Positions 9,990 through 18,107 are shown, counted from the first letter of the stretch. The stretch: 52,500 nt of DNA from Caryophanales bacterium (GCA_902362975.1 CABIYO010000001.1:1-52500); one strand, 5' to 3'. Notes: generated by a model not told the origin, from the sequence alone. Translations and numbers: made by a program.

Positions 9990-10214
9990 CGATGAGGAAA
10001 GTAAGCGGTACGACACGTTGCAGAGACTAGAACCTAGGCTGGGAGTTCTAGATGTGTCCCCCGAAGAAGTGCACCTCGGAGCCGTCTCGGCGATATGTAG
10101 TCGAGGTCGTGACTCGGCGTTAACGAGACTTGAGAGGGGAACGCATTTTCCCAAACAGAGTGGAACCGCGCTTACGGCGCCTCTGTGCCTTGGCACAGAG
10201 GCGCCTTTGTTTTT
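9990..10214 (+). ncRNA. T-box riboswitch, cysteine-specific
   Basis: The leader before cysE has all main T-box parts. In Stem I, GAGG pairs with CCTC around an internal loop whose 5' side has AGTA and whose 3' side (AAGAAGTGCA) holds the likely specifier TGC, a Cys codon, at 10070-10072. CTAGAAC/GTTCTAG form the upper stem. The T-box sequence AGAGTGGAACCGCG is at 10157-10170. Its TGGA would pair with a tRNA end UCCA, and tRNA-Cys characteristically has U at the discriminator position. A terminator follows at 10176-10214. Uncharged tRNA-Cys should stabilise the antiterminator and switch on cysE-cysS and the genes behind them. Confidence 0.93.
10176..10214 (+). terminator. T-box regulated terminator
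   Basis: GGCGCCTCTGTGCC (10176-10189) and GGCACAGAGGCGCC (10192-10205) are perfect 14-base complements followed by TTTGTTTTT. The left arm competes with antiterminator formation by the T-box sequence just upstream. Confidence 0.93.
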
Positions 10215-10238
10215 GTATAAGAAAAGGAGATATCGAGT

Positions 10239-10928
10239 ATGGGATTTTGGAGCAGTGTACGTGAAGACTTGCGGACTGTCCTGGAACTAGACCCTGCCGC
10301 TCGCTCGAAAGTAGAAGTGGCACTGACTTACCCAGGCCTTCACGCCATATGGGCACATCGCATCGCGCACGGATTATGGAAACGTAACGTGAAACTGGTG
10401 GCCAAATTGTTAGCTCAGTTCAGTCGTTGGTTGACCGGGATTGAAATTCATCCGGGGGCGGTGCTTGGGGACCGCGTGTTCATCGATCACGGTTTCGGCG
10501 TCGTCATCGGTGAGACGGCGATTATCGGTAATGACGTCACCATCTATCAAGGCGTCACCCTGGGTGGAACGGGGAAAGAGAAAGGGAAGCGTCACCCGAC
10601 AATCGGGAGTGACGTGCTTATTTCAGCGGGGGCGAAAGTACTTGGGAACATCACGGTCGGCGATTGCGTCAAAATCGGAGCGAGCTCGGTCGTATTGAAC
10701 GATGTGCCGTCTGATTCGACCGTGGTCGGGATTCCAGGTCGTGTCGTCATTCGAAACGGTAAGCGTGTGAAGCAACATAATCTAGATCATCGTTTCCCAG
10801 ATCCGGACCGAGAATGTCAAGAACGCTTAGAAGCGGCAGTGGATGAACTACAACAAAAATTAGCGACGCTTGAAAAGCGGATGGAGGAGAAGATACATGA
10901 TTCAGCTGTACAACAGTCTCACGAATAA
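10239..10928 (+). CDS. cysE: Serine O-acetyltransferase
   Basis: CysE transfers acetyl from acetyl-CoA to serine, giving O-acetylserine, the precursor of cysteine. The 229-residue protein has an N-terminal helical region and a left-handed beta-helix of hexapeptide repeats (about 70-170), including [20 protein letters not shown] with the catalytic-type His and Asp, and [12 protein letters not shown]. The C-terminal tail is charged and probably coiled ([21 protein letters not shown]). ATG 10239 follows AAAAGGAGA. It is the first gene of the T-box controlled operon; its end overlaps cysS by 32 bases. Confidence 0.95.
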   Translation: MGFWSSVREDLRTVLELDPAARSKVEVALTYPGLHAIWAHRIAHGLWKRNVKLVAKLLAQFSRWLTGIEIHPGAVLGDRVFIDHGFGVVIGETAIIGNDVTIYQGVTLGGTGKEKGKRHPTIGSDVLISAGAKVLGNITVGDCVKIGASSVVLNDVPSDSTVVGIPGRVVIRNGKRVKQHNLDHRFPDPDRECQERLEAAVDELQQKLATLEKRMEEKIHDSAVQQSHE

Positions 10929-12294
10929 AAAAGAACCGTTTGTCCCGATTGTTCCGGGTAAAGTATCGATGTACGTATGCGGTCCGACCGTTTATAACTA
11001 CATTCATGTGGGAAACGCCCGTCCGGCGATCGCCTTCGATACGGTTCGTCGCTACTTGACGTATCGTGGGTACGAGGTCAAATACGTTTTGAACTTCACA
11101 GACGTGGATGACAAGATCATTCGTGCGGCGAATGAATTAGGAGAAGACACGGAGACGCTGACGAATCGCTATATCGAGGCGTATTTAGCAGATACAGGGG
11201 CACTTAACGTTCAACCGGCAGACGTGCACCCGCGTGTTACCGATACGATGGGAGAAATCATCGAATTCATTCGTCAATTAGAGACGGAAGGGTTCGCTTA
11301 CGAATCAGAAGGAGACGTGTACTTCCGGACGAAGAAGTTTGAGACTTACGGAAAATTGAGTCAGCAATCGATTGAAGATTTGCGGGCAGGTTCACGTGTC
11401 GATGTCGGGGACAAGAAAGAAGACCCGCTCGACTTCGTTCTATGGAAAGCTGCTAAACCAGATGAACCATCATGGGATAGTCCGTGGGGCAAAGGACGTC
11501 CGGGTTGGCATATCGAATGCTCGGCGATGGCGAAAAAACATCTCGGGACAACGATTGATATTCACGCGGGAGGGCATGATTTAAAATTCCCACACCACGA
11601 GAATGAGATTGCTCAGTCAGAAGCCTGCAACCATGCGAAGTTCGCTAACTATTGGCTCCATAACGGCTTCATCAACATTGAAAATGAGAAGATGTCTAAG
11701 TCGCTCGGAAACTTCCTCCTCGTCCATGAGGCGTTGAAAGAAGTCGATCCGATGGTCCTGCGCTTCTTCATGCTGTCTGTCCATTATCGTCATCCGATCA
11801 ACTATAGCCGTGAATTGATTGAACAAGCGGCGAACGGGTGGAGCCGAATCAAGGAAGCCTATCAGAATATTGAATATCGCTTGTCGGTCACGGCCGGACT
11901 TGGAGAGGTGAGCGAGTCGATGGAACGGAAGCTTGAATCCATCAAGGCGTCATTCATCGAGTCAATGGATGATGATATCAATACGGCCAACGCCGTGACC
12001 GTCCTCTTTGACTTGGCACGGGAAGCGAACATTTATGCGAAGGCCGATCATGTGGCCAAAGCGACGCTAGAACAGGTCCTGTCGCTATTTGATGAATTGA
12101 CGGGTGTCCTCGGCTTGACGTTGGCAGAAGAAAAAGAACTATTGGATGCCGAGATCGACCAATTGATTCAAGAACGGAACGACGCACGGGCGGCACGTAA
12201 TTTTGCCCGGGCCGACGAGATTCGTGATTTACTAAAAGAACAAAACATCCAACTCGAAGACACGGCCCAAGGGGTTCGGTGGAAGCGGTTATGA
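10897..12294 (+). CDS. cysS: Cysteine-tRNA ligase
   Basis: CysS charges tRNA-Cys. The 465 residues show [18 protein letters not shown] (25-42), with the zinc ligand Cys28 and the HIGH-type HVGN motif. WHIECSAM (a second zinc cysteine), [13 protein letters not shown] (zinc histidine) and the KMSKS motif EKMSKSLGN near 264 follow. ATG 10897 lies inside the end of cysE, after GGAGGAGA; an open frame reaches further upstream but family proteins start at this Met. Cysteine supply (cysE) and use (cysS) share one T-box, so both respond to uncharged tRNA-Cys. Confidence 0.96.
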   Translation: MIQLYNSLTNKKEPFVPIVPGKVSMYVCGPTVYNYIHVGNARPAIAFDTVRRYLTYRGYEVKYVLNFTDVDDKIIRAANELGEDTETLTNRYIEAYLADTGALNVQPADVHPRVTDTMGEIIEFIRQLETEGFAYESEGDVYFRTKKFETYGKLSQQSIEDLRAGSRVDVGDKKEDPLDFVLWKAAKPDEPSWDSPWGKGRPGWHIECSAMAKKHLGTTIDIHAGGHDLKFPHHENEIAQSEACNHAKFANYWLHNGFINIENEKMSKSLGNFLLVHEALKEVDPMVLRFFMLSVHYRHPINYSRELIEQAANGWSRIKEAYQNIEYRLSVTAGLGEVSESMERKLESIKASFIESMDDDINTANAVTVLFDLAREANIYAKADHVAKATLEQVLSLFDELTGVLGLTLAEEKELLDAEIDQLIQERNDARAARNFARADEIRDLLKEQNIQLEDTAQGVRWKRL

Positions 12295-12695
12295 TGCAAC
12301 CGAAACAAATGAATGCCCTCGCTCTCGCTTATATGGGAGACGTGGTATACGAAATGGCTGTACGGAGACGCCTGCTTGAAAAAGGATTGACACGCCCGAA
12401 TGACTTACACCGGGGTGCAGTCCGCTATGTCAATGCACGGGCGCAGGCGAGCGTCGTGACATTTTGGTTAGAAACGGATGCATTGACAGAAGAGGAACAG
12501 GCTATCGTCAGACGTGGAAAGAATGCGAAATCCGGATCGGTTCCAAAGCGGGTCGATGTGCACACATATCGTTATTCCACGGCATTCGAGGCCCTGATTG
12601 GGTACATTTATTTGACAGAAAGAAGGGATCGTCTTGAAGAACTCATCAAACAAGCGTTCGAACGACTCGAAGCCGAGTCGACCGAAACGACATGA
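12291..12695 (+). CDS. mrnC: Mini-ribonuclease III
   Basis: MrnC is an RNase III catalytic domain without a double-stranded RNA-binding domain; in B. subtilis it matures 23S rRNA ends. The 134 residues contain [11 protein letters not shown] (11-21) with the metal-binding Asp17 and Glu21. VNARAQA and the second acidic region [13 protein letters not shown] follow. ATG 12291 overlaps the cysS stop by four bases (ATGA), with GGTGGAAG as a likely ribosome binding site; ATG 12294 is also possible. The 3' end overlaps the long form of rlmB by 62 bases. Confidence 0.92.
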   Translation: MMQPKQMNALALAYMGDVVYEMAVRRRLLEKGLTRPNDLHRGAVRYVNARAQASVVTFWLETDALTEEEQAIVRRGKNAKSGSVPKRVDVHTYRYSTAFEALIGYIYLTERRDRLEELIKQAFERLEAESTETT

Positions 12696-13554
12696 CGGAA
12701 GTCGGGGAGCGGAGAAACGAACGTTTGACCGCCCTCGTGGGGAACGACCGGATCGCGCGCGTCGCCAAAAGGCAGAACGCCCTGACTATAAGGAAGTCGA
12801 TGTGATGGAGGAAGGGATTGACTTCCTTTACGGTCGTAACCCGGTACTCGAGGCACTGCGAAGTGGTCGGGATATGAATAAAGTATTCATTATGGAAGGT
12901 CAGCAAAAGGGCCCCCTCGCTCAAATCATCGCGATGGCGAACGAAGCATCGGTCCAAGTGTCATTCGTCCCAAAAACGAAACTTGAGAAGATGGCTGGCA
13001 GTGAACATCACCAAGGAGTCGTTGCGGCAGTGGCGGCCTATGAATACAAAACAGTCGAGGACATGTTCGCTCTTGCAGCTTCGAAAGAGGAGACACCGCT
13101 CTTCATTTTACTAGATGAGCTCGAAGACCCACACAATCTCGGTTCGATTTTACGGACCGCCGATGCCGTTGGCGCACATGGGATCATCATTCCGAAACGC
13201 CGTTCGGTCGGTTTGACTCAAACGGTTGCCAAAGCTTCGACCGGTGCGATTGAACATATTCCGGTGGCGCGTGTGACGAACTTGACGCGGACACTTGAAG
13301 AGTTGAAGGAAAAAGGATTGTGGGTCGTCGGGACCGATGCGAAAGAAAGTCAGGACTATCGTCGATTGGATGGAAACATGCCACTCGTTGTGGTCATTGG
13401 CAGTGAAGGCAAAGGGATGAGCCGACTCGTGCGCGAATCGTGCGACTTCCTTGTTCATTTACCGATGGTCGGTCATGTCACGTCACTCAATGCATCTGTT
13501 GCAGCGGCGCTCCTCCTGTATGAGGTGCATCGCTCACGTCATCCATTGGCATGA
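12634..13554 (+). CDS. rlmB: 23S rRNA (guanosine-2'-O)-methyltransferase RlmB, with basic N-terminal extension
   Basis: This SpoU/TrmH-class (SPOUT) enzyme methylates the 2'-O of a 23S rRNA guanosine. The conserved part begins at [16 protein letters not shown] and includes [36 protein letters not shown] and [19 protein letters not shown], the knotted SAM-binding motifs. From TTG 12634 (after AGAAGGGA) the protein is 306 residues, and the first 57 are rich in Arg, Lys, Pro and Asp (for example [18 protein letters not shown]). From ATG 12805 (after AAGGAAG) it would be 249 residues, the usual Bacillus length. I keep the long form because the intervening frame is open and its composition is coherent, but the start is unsettled. 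Confidence 0.8.
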   Translation: MKNSSNKRSNDSKPSRPKRHDGSRGAEKRTFDRPRGERPDRARRQKAERPDYKEVDVMEEGIDFLYGRNPVLEALRSGRDMNKVFIMEGQQKGPLAQIIAMANEASVQVSFVPKTKLEKMAGSEHHQGVVAAVAAYEYKTVEDMFALAASKEETPLFILLDELEDPHNLGSILRTADAVGAHGIIIPKRRSVGLTQTVAKASTGAIEHIPVARVTNLTRTLEELKEKGLWVVGTDAKESQDYRRLDGNMPLVVVIGSEGKGMSRLVRESCDFLVHLPMVGHVTSLNASVAAALLLYEVHRSRHPLA

Positions 13555-14090
13555 GTATCCTGAAGCGTGAGCTCCTTCTTGTCGACGGATATAATATCAT
13601 CGGTGCGTGGCCTCACTTGAGAAGTCTCCGCGACGTAGATTTTGAACAAGCACGCAATCTGTTGATTGAGGCGATGGCAGAATATCAGGCTGTGTCCGGC
13701 AAAGAGGTCACCATCGTGTTTGACGCCCATATGCGTTATGGTCGTGAATCGAAAGAGAAGCGGAGTCGGGTCGACGTTGTCTATACGAAAGAGAATGAGA
13801 CAGCGGACGAATGGATTGAGCGGCGTGCCCATGAATTAGTGGATGACCGGCTCATTACATTATTCGTCGCGACGAACGATTTCACGGAGCAGTGGGTCAT
13901 CTTTGGTCAAGGCGCATTGCGCGTCCCGGCAACGGAACTGTTGAGAGATTGGAAGCATGCAAAAACACTGATTGAGCAACAGCGTGTGTCGCTCGAGAAA
14001 GAACAAGCGAACCGGAAGACGATTGATATTCCGCCGCATATTCAAGAGAAGTTTGAAGAAATGCGACGTCGCAAATCAAAAGATGATTGA
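13551..14090 (+). CDS. rae1: Ribosome-associated endoribonuclease Rae1 (YacP, NYN domain)
   Basis: YacP/Rae1 is a PIN-like NYN-domain RNase that in B. subtilis cuts certain mRNAs in the ribosomal A site. The 179 residues start with LLLVDGYNIIGAWP (about 8-21), the first acidic strand. FDAHMRYG, the TKENETADEWIER helix and the ATNDFTEQW strand follow, together giving the expected acidic metal site. The C-terminus is a charged helix. The start overlaps the rlmB stop by four bases, so it belongs to the cysE-cysS-mrnC-rlmB-rae1 operon, which a terminator closes. Confidence 0.9.
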   Translation: MSILKRELLLVDGYNIIGAWPHLRSLRDVDFEQARNLLIEAMAEYQAVSGKEVTIVFDAHMRYGRESKEKRSRVDVVYTKENETADEWIERRAHELVDDRLITLFVATNDFTEQWVIFGQGALRVPATELLRDWKHAKTLIEQQRVSLEKEQANRKTIDIPPHIQEKFEEMRRRKSKDD

Positions 14091-14097
14091 AATGACG

Positions 14098-14129
14098 GAC
14101 GAGTTCATGAAATGGACTCGTCTTTGTTT
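14098..14129 (+). terminator. Terminator after rae1
   Basis: GACGAGT (14098-14104) pairs with ACTCGTC (14116-14122), followed by TTTGTTT. It ends the T-box operon and insulates sigH. Confidence 0.75.
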
Positions 14130-14134
14130 CGATT

Positions 14135-14166
14135 TTGACATTTTTTGCAAAGGAATGTTGTATACT
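14135..14166 (+). promoter_or_regulatory. Possible distal sigH promoter
   Basis: TTGACA (14135-14140) and TATACT (14161-14166) are good hexamers but 20 bases apart, which is too wide for a standard SigA promoter. Tentative. Confidence 0.35.
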
Positions 14167-14219
14167 ATTACATATATGAGTTACACAGCATACAATTGAC
14201 GGAATTTTTAGAAAATGAT

Positions 14220-14249
14220 TTGACCCATAGGAGTAGGGCGCCCTATAAT
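14220..14249 (+). promoter_or_regulatory. SigA-type promoter of sigH
   Basis: TTGACC (14220-14225), an 18-base spacer and TATAAT (14244-14249). A perfect 12-base palindrome, TAGGGCGCCCTA (14234-14245), fills the downstream half of the spacer and overlaps the first two bases of the -10. A repressor could bind there, though none is identified. Confidence 0.75.
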
Positions 14250-14299
14250 GGGACACAACCTTACATAGTTCAGGATCAATCGCCGGGGGGGTAACGAGC

Positions 14300-14941
14300 A
14301 TGAACGGATGGTCGTACGAACAGTTTGAAAAAATGTCAGACGAAGAGTTGGTCTTATTGGCGCGCAACGAAGGGGATAGCGACGCGCTCGAGTTTTTGAT
14401 TGAACGATACCGGTATTTTGTGCGGGCGAAGGCGCGTTCATACTTTTTGATTGGTGCAGATCACGAGGACATCGTCCAAGAGGGGATGATCGGCCTTTAT
14501 AAAGGTGTACGTGATTATAAGGACGAGCGACTTGCGTCATTCAAAAGCTTTGCCGAGATGTGTATCACCCGTCAGATGATCACGGCAATCAAGACGGCGA
14601 CACGCCAAAAACATATTCCGCTCAATTCATATGTGTCACTCGATAAACCAATTTTTGATGAAGAGTCTGACCGGACGTTGCTCGATGTCATCTTGCCACC
14701 ACATTCGACTGACCCACAAGAATTGATCGTGACACAGGAAGAACAGTCGTTCATGGAAGCGAAGATGGATGAGATTTTGAGTGACCTCGAACGGAAAGTC
14801 TTGCGTCTTTATTTAGACGGGCGCTCTTATCAAGAGATTTCAGACGACCTCGATCGTCATGTCAAATCGATCGATAATGCGTTACAGCGCGTGAAGAAGA
14901 AATTCGAGCGTCATGTCGACGTCCGGATGCTCACGAGCTAA
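14300..14941 (+). CDS. sigH: RNA polymerase sigma factor SigH
   Basis: SigH is an alternative sigma-70 family factor; in B. subtilis it runs the transition to stationary phase, competence and early sporulation. The 213 residues contain region 2 (about 22-95: FLIERYRYFVRAKARSY, then the polymerase-binding DIVQEGMIGLYKGVRDY and the -10 reading ITRQMITAIK) and region 4 (about 155-205: LERKVLRLYLDGRSYQEISD, RHVKSIDNALQRVKKK). ATG 14300 is preceded by an unusual run of seven G (14285-14291) instead of a normal AGGAGG. The gene stands between terminators, as its own unit. Confidence 0.93.
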   Translation: MNGWSYEQFEKMSDEELVLLARNEGDSDALEFLIERYRYFVRAKARSYFLIGADHEDIVQEGMIGLYKGVRDYKDERLASFKSFAEMCITRQMITAIKTATRQKHIPLNSYVSLDKPIFDEESDRTLLDVILPPHSTDPQELIVTQEEQSFMEAKMDEILSDLERKVLRLYLDGRSYQEISDDLDRHVKSIDNALQRVKKKFERHVDVRMLTS

Positions 14942-14948
14942 CCGCTTA

Positions 14949-14977
14949 TTGACCGCGTGCCTCCTATGTGATACTTT
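14949..14977 (+). promoter_or_regulatory. Promoter of rpmG-secE-nusG
   Basis: TTGACC (14949-14954), a 17-base spacer and TACTTT (14972-14977) preceded by TGA, an extended -10. It begins 8 bases after the sigH stop codon. A terminator-like hairpin follows in the leader. Confidence 0.6.
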
Positions 14978-14999
14978 AAAAGCAGCGCCTTGTCCGTAG

Positions 15000-15027
15000 A
15001 CGCCATTTACAGGAGGCGTTTTTTTTT
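15000..15027 (+). terminator. Terminator or attenuator before rpmG
   Basis: ACGCC (15000-15004) pairs with GGCGT (15015-15019), followed by nine T. It ends sigH transcription. Because the predicted rpmG promoter lies upstream of it, it may also attenuate rpmG-secE-nusG. GCCTCCT (14959-14965) could pair instead with AGGAGGC (15011-15017) in read-through RNA. Confidence 0.7.
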
Positions 15028-15069
15028 CGCTCTTTTTTAAAAGAGAGTGGTCGAAAGGGGCGCTTATGA

Positions 15070-15216
15070 ATGGCAAAGAAAGTAAGTCTCGCTTGCTCAG
15101 AATGCGGGTCTCGAGAGTACTCGACGACAAAAAAAGATGGCATGTCGACACGGCTTGAAATGAAGAAGTTTTGTCGCCGCTGTAACGCGCATACGCTGCA
15201 TCGGGAATCAAAGTAA
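15070..15216 (+). CDS. rpmG: 50S ribosomal protein L33, zinc-binding form
   Basis: A 48-residue L33 with two CxxC pairs (Cys9/Cys12 in LACSECG, Cys35/Cys38 in FCRRCN), the C+ zinc-ribbon form. It sits at the position of rpmGB in B. subtilis, before secE. ATG 15070 lies 9 bases after AAAGGGG; the overlapping ATG 15066 is out of frame. This product lies in the large subunit near the E site. Confidence 0.92.
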   Translation: MAKKVSLACSECGSREYSTTKKDGMSTRLEMKKFCRRCNAHTLHRESK

Positions 15217-15250
15217 CGTAGATTGGCATTCAATGTAGGAGGAAGCTACC

Positions 15251-15421
15251 ATGAACTTTTTGCGCGACGTATGGAAAGAGTTGAAGAAAACGAGTTGGCC
15301 GACTCGTAAAGAACTCACGAAATATACCATTACTGTCATCGCGACTGTTGTCGTGATTGGCCTGTTCGTGTTCGGCGTAGATGCTGGGGTCAGTTATCTC
15401 GTCAATTTATTGATTAACTAA
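15251..15421 (+). CDS. secE: Preprotein translocase subunit SecE
   Basis: SecE clamps SecY in the protein-conducting channel. This 56-residue, single-span form is typical of Firmicutes: an amphipathic cytoplasmic part with LRDVWKELKKTSWPTRKEL (4-22) and one transmembrane helix (about 25-52: ITVIATVVVIGLFVFGVDAG). ATG 15251 follows TAGGAGGAAGC. It lies between rpmG and nusG as in other Bacillales. Confidence 0.95.
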   Translation: MNFLRDVWKELKKTSWPTRKELTKYTITVIATVVVIGLFVFGVDAGVSYLVNLLIN

Positions 15422-15437
15422 GGAAGAGGTGAAAGCC

Positions 15438-15989
15438 GTGGAGAAACAATGGTTTGTTGTCCAGACGTACTCGGGTTTTGAGAATAACGTCAAAGAAAAC
15501 CTAGAACGTCGAATCGGTTCGATGAACATGGAAGATAAAATTTTCCGCGTCCTCGTCCCGACTGAAACGACGCAAGAAGAAGTCACATTGAAGAGTGGCG
15601 AGAAGAAAATCAAAGAACGTGAAGTCAAAAGTTTCCCGGGCTACGTGTTCGTAGAAATGGTCATGACTGACGATTCATGGTATGTTGTCCGCAACACGCC
15701 AAACGTCACCGGCTTCCTCGGTTCAACGGGTGGTGGGGCAAAACCGATCCCACTCCAACCGGACGAAGTGACAAACGTCTTGTCACAAATGGGACTCATC
15801 GAGAAGAAAGATCGTTACAACTATGAACTTGGTGACCTTGTCCGCGTGAAAGAAGGCGCATTTGAGAACTTTGAAGGAACAATTGACGAGATTGAAGCCG
15901 ACAAAGAGAAGCTCAAAGTCGTGGTCGACATGTTCGGTCGTGAAACAAAAATTGAGCTTGATTTCGAACAAGTTCAGAAAATTAACTAA
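15438..15989 (+). CDS. nusG: Transcription termination/antitermination factor NusG
   Basis: NusG binds the RNA polymerase clamp and, in Bacillales, also promotes pausing. The 183 residues have the NGN domain (about 1-115: QWFVVQTYSGFENNVKENLE, FPGYVFVEMVMTDDSWYVVRNTPNVTGFLG) and a C-terminal KOW domain (about 130-183: VRVKEGAFENFEGTIDEI, VDMFGRETKIELDF). I chose GTG 15438 (MEKQW), 8 bases after AGGAAGAGG and matching relatives; an in-frame GTG at 15429 sits inside that site. Confidence 0.95.
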   Translation: MEKQWFVVQTYSGFENNVKENLERRIGSMNMEDKIFRVLVPTETTQEEVTLKSGEKKIKEREVKSFPGYVFVEMVMTDDSWYVVRNTPNVTGFLGSTGGGAKPIPLQPDEVTNVLSQMGLIEKKDRYNYELGDLVRVKEGAFENFEGTIDEIEADKEKLKVVVDMFGRETKIELDFEQVQKIN

Positions 15990-15995
15990 ACCCAC

Positions 15996-16024
15996 TTGCT
16001 AATCCGTAAAACGGATGGTACAAT
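15996..16024 (+). promoter_or_regulatory. SigA-type promoter of rplK-rplA
   Basis: TTGCTA (15996-16001), a 17-base spacer and TACAAT (16019-16024) with TGG before it, an extended -10. The spacer holds an inverted repeat, ATCCGT (16002-16007) and ACGGAT (16011-16016). Confidence 0.8.
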
Positions 16025-16030
16025 CGAAAA

Positions 16031-16136
16031 TGTTTGATGTTGTGCTTTATTTCGGTACAAACTCGACCTAATAGATTGAGTGGGAGGGCGCACAACGTCC
16101 AAGAAACCACATTTTAGACTTAAGGAGGTGTGTCTC
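16031..16136 (+). ncRNA. rplK leader RNA, candidate L1 autoregulatory site
   Basis: GTTGTGC (16039-16045) pairs perfectly with GCACAAC (16090-16096). Inside, ACTCGA (16061-16066) pairs with TTGAGT (16076-16081) with one G-U. The 3' internal loop contains GTGGGAGG (16080-16087), which recurs upstream of rplA. In many bacteria L1 represses the L11-L1 operon by binding an mRNA copy of its rRNA site, so this structure is the natural candidate. That role is inference. Confidence 0.5.
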
Positions 16137-16562
16137 GTGGCGAAAAAAGTTTCTAAACTCGTTAAACTTCAAATCCCAGCTGGTAAAGCAAACCCAGCTC
16201 CACCAGTAGGTCCAGCACTTGGTCAAGCAGGTGTTAACATCATGGGGTTCTGTAAAGAGTTCAACGCTCGTACACAAGACCAAGCCGGATTGATTATTCC
16301 TGTAGTCATCACGGTATACGAAGATCGTTCGTTTACATTCATTACGAAAACTCCACCAGCTGCAGTTCTCTTGAAGAAAGCTGCTGGTATCGAGAGTGGT
16401 TCTGGTGAACCAAACCGTAAGAAAGTAGCAACGGTTAAGCGTGACAAAGTTCGCGAAATCGCTGAACTTAAAATGCCTGACCTTAACGCATCATCTGTAG
16501 AAACAGCGATGCTTATGGTTGAAGGTACTGCACGTAGTATGGGTATTGTAATCGAAGACTAA
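16137..16562 (+). CDS. rplK: 50S ribosomal protein L11
   Basis: L11 forms the GTPase-associated centre with L10/L12 and 23S rRNA and is needed for RelA-type stringent signalling. The 141 residues have the proline-rich N-domain ([20 protein letters not shown], about 13-32) and the RNA-binding C-domain ([21 protein letters not shown]). GTG 16137 follows TAAGGAGGTG; family proteins start MAKKV here, and an upstream in-frame extension is not used. Confidence 0.96.
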   Translation: MAKKVSKLVKLQIPAGKANPAPPVGPALGQAGVNIMGFCKEFNARTQDQAGLIIPVVITVYEDRSFTFITKTPPAAVLLKKAAGIESGSGEPNRKKVATVKRDKVREIAELKMPDLNASSVETAMLMVEGTARSMGIVIED

Positions 16563-16574
16563 TTGCTAGTCTCT

Positions 16575-16656
16575 GGGGTTGTCGGTGAATACTGCTCACC
16601 TTCAATCCCTTCATTATGTGGGAGGAAATTCCGCTAACCACAAGGAGGAAAAGATC
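16575..16656 (+). promoter_or_regulatory. rplK-rplA intergenic structured region
   Basis: GGGGTTG (16575-16581) pairs with CAATCCC (16603-16609), and GGTGA/TCACC extend the same hairpin. After it comes GTGGGAGG (16618-16625), the same octamer as in the rplK leader, between TGTGG and CCACA arms. The rplA ribosome binding site follows. It may be a second L1-responsive element (inference). Confidence 0.45.
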
Positions 16657-17343
16657 ATGGGTAAAAAATACCAAGAAGCAGCTAAGCTTGTTGACCGCAC
16701 GAAGTCATACGACCTCGCTGAAGCTGTCGAGCTCGTTCAAAAAACAGCTACTGCTAAATTCGATGAAACAATCGAAGTTGCTGTCCGTCTCGGCGTAGAT
16801 CCGAAGAAAGCAGACCAACAAATCCGTGGTGCCGTTGTACTTCCACACGGTACTGGTAAAACACAAAAAGTTCTCGTCTTCGCAAAAGGTGAGAAAGTGA
16901 AAGAAGCGGAAGCTGCTGGAGCGGACTACGTTGGCGACGCTGAGTACATCAACAAAATCCAACAAGGATGGTTCGACTTCGATGTAATCGTTGCGACACC
17001 TGACATGATGGGTGAAGTTGGTAAACTTGGTCGTGTTCTCGGACCTAAAGGCCTCATGCCTAACCCGAAAACAGGAACAGTTACTTTCGACGTAGAAAAA
17101 GCAATCGCGGATATCAAAGCTGGTAAAGTTGAATACCGTGTTGATAAAGCTGGTAACATCCACGTTCCAGTTGGTAAGAAATCATTTGAAGCATCTAAAC
17201 TCTCTGAGAACATCGAGACAATTATCGAAACACTCATGAAAGTGAAGCCTGCTACTGCAAAAGGAACTTACCTTAAAAACATCTCGCTTTCATCTACAAT
17301 GGGTCCTGGGATCCGTGTAGCGACTGCAGATTTCCTTAAGTAA
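16657..17343 (+). CDS. rplA: 50S ribosomal protein L1
   Basis: L1 forms the mobile stalk that guides E-site tRNA and can act as a translational repressor of its own operon. The 228 residues include [24 protein letters not shown] and the conserved [18 protein letters not shown] segment (about 123-140). [15 protein letters not shown] follows. ATG 16657 follows CAAGGAGGAAAAG; an upstream in-frame stretch over the intergenic hairpin is not coding. Confidence 0.96.
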   Translation: MGKKYQEAAKLVDRTKSYDLAEAVELVQKTATAKFDETIEVAVRLGVDPKKADQQIRGAVVLPHGTGKTQKVLVFAKGEKVKEAEAAGADYVGDAEYINKIQQGWFDFDVIVATPDMMGEVGKLGRVLGPKGLMPNPKTGTVTFDVEKAIADIKAGKVEYRVDKAGNIHVPVGKKSFEASKLSENIETIIETLMKVKPATAKGTYLKNISLSSTMGPGIRVATADFLK

Positions 17344-17361
17344 TCTTGTTGAAATAAATTG

Positions 17362-17390
17362 TTGACAACGTGTGACACCGCTGATAAAGT
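17362..17390 (+). promoter_or_regulatory. SigA-type promoter of rplJ-rplL
   Basis: TTGACA (17362-17367), a 17-base spacer and TAAAGT (17385-17390) preceded by TGA. A 7-bp inverted repeat, AACGTGT (17367-17373) and ACACGTT (17394-17400), brackets the -10. Confidence 0.85.
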
Positions 17391-17411
17391 AATACACGTT
17401 CAACCGAATAT

Positions 17412-17550
17412 GTTGGATTACCGTAGACAGAAGGTGGACATCGGTCCGTAAACCCTTCCGAGGTGTCTTTGCTCGAACTTGAGCCTGTTGTCACAGGTTT
17501 ACTTTCAAACAATTACGCCCTCGTATGTCTTCATACGAGGGATTTCTTTT
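17412..17550 (+). ncRNA. L10 leader RNA (rplJL autoregulation)
   Basis: The stretch with ACAGAAGGTGGACATCGGTC, CCGTAAACCCTTCC and GAGGTGTCTTTGCTCG resembles the ribosomal protein L10 leader known from many bacteria. L10(L12)4 binds that leader to repress rplJL. It ends in an intrinsic terminator (17518-17550), so control is probably by attenuation. Confidence 0.8.
17518..17550 (+). terminator. Attenuator in the rplJ leader
   Basis: CCCTCGTATG (17518-17527) and CATACGAGGG (17532-17541) are perfect complements with a TCTT loop, followed by ATTTCTTTT. It lies 50 bases before the rplJ start codon. Confidence 0.85.
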
Positions 17551-17600
17551 GGAGAGCAGCCTCTCGTCCGGTACAAGAATTGACTAGGAGGTGCAAACAC

Positions 17601-18107
17601 ATGGCAAACGAAAAAATCGTAGCTCAGAAATCGGCACTCGTCGATGAAATCGCTGAGAAAATGCAAGCGAGCGTTGGAACAGTTGTTGTTGACTACCGTG
17701 GACTTACAGTTGAAGAAGTGACTACACTCCGTAAATCACTCCGTGACGCTGGAATCGAGTTCAAAGTTTACAAGAACGGTCTTCTTCGCCGCGCAGCTAT
17801 TCAGTCGAACTTCGAAGGTCTTGACGAAGTCTTCACTGGTCCTACAGCAATCGCTTTCTCTAAAGAAGACGTTATTGCTCCAGCGAAGATCTTGAACGAC
17901 TTCTCGAAAGAGCACAAAGCGCTCGAACTTAAAGGCGGAATCATCGAAGGTAAAGTTTCTTCACTCGAAGAAATCAAAGCCCTTGCAGAACTTCCATCAC
18001 GAGATGGTCTTCTCTCGATGCTTCTCAGCGTACTTCAAGCTCCAATCCGTGGGCTCGCAGTCGCAACAAATGCAATCGCAGAACAAAAAGAAGAGCAATC
18101 AGCTTAA
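17601..18107 (+). CDS. rplJ: 50S ribosomal protein L10
   Basis: L10 anchors L12 dimers on the ribosomal stalk. The 168 residues have the rRNA-binding N-domain ([40 protein letters not shown]), then [15 protein letters not shown] and the C-terminal L12-binding helix ([16 protein letters not shown]). ATG 17601 follows TAGGAGGTGC; the in-frame upstream stretch is leader RNA. Confidence 0.96.
   Translation: MANEKIVAQKSALVDEIAEKMQASVGTVVVDYRGLTVEEVTTLRKSLRDAGIEFKVYKNGLLRRAAIQSNFEGLDEVFTGPTAIAFSKEDVIAPAKILNDFSKEHKALELKGGIIEGKVSSLEEIKALAELPSRDGLLSMLLSVLQAPIRGLAVATNAIAEQKEEQSA

Noticed and set aside
16080..16136. Upstream in-frame extension of rplK
   Set aside because: It covers the structured leader; AAGGAGGTG fits GTG 16137 and L11 proteins begin there.
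17463..17600. Upstream in-frame extension of rplJ
   Set aside because: It covers the L10 leader and its terminator; ATG 17601 has a strong ribosome binding site.
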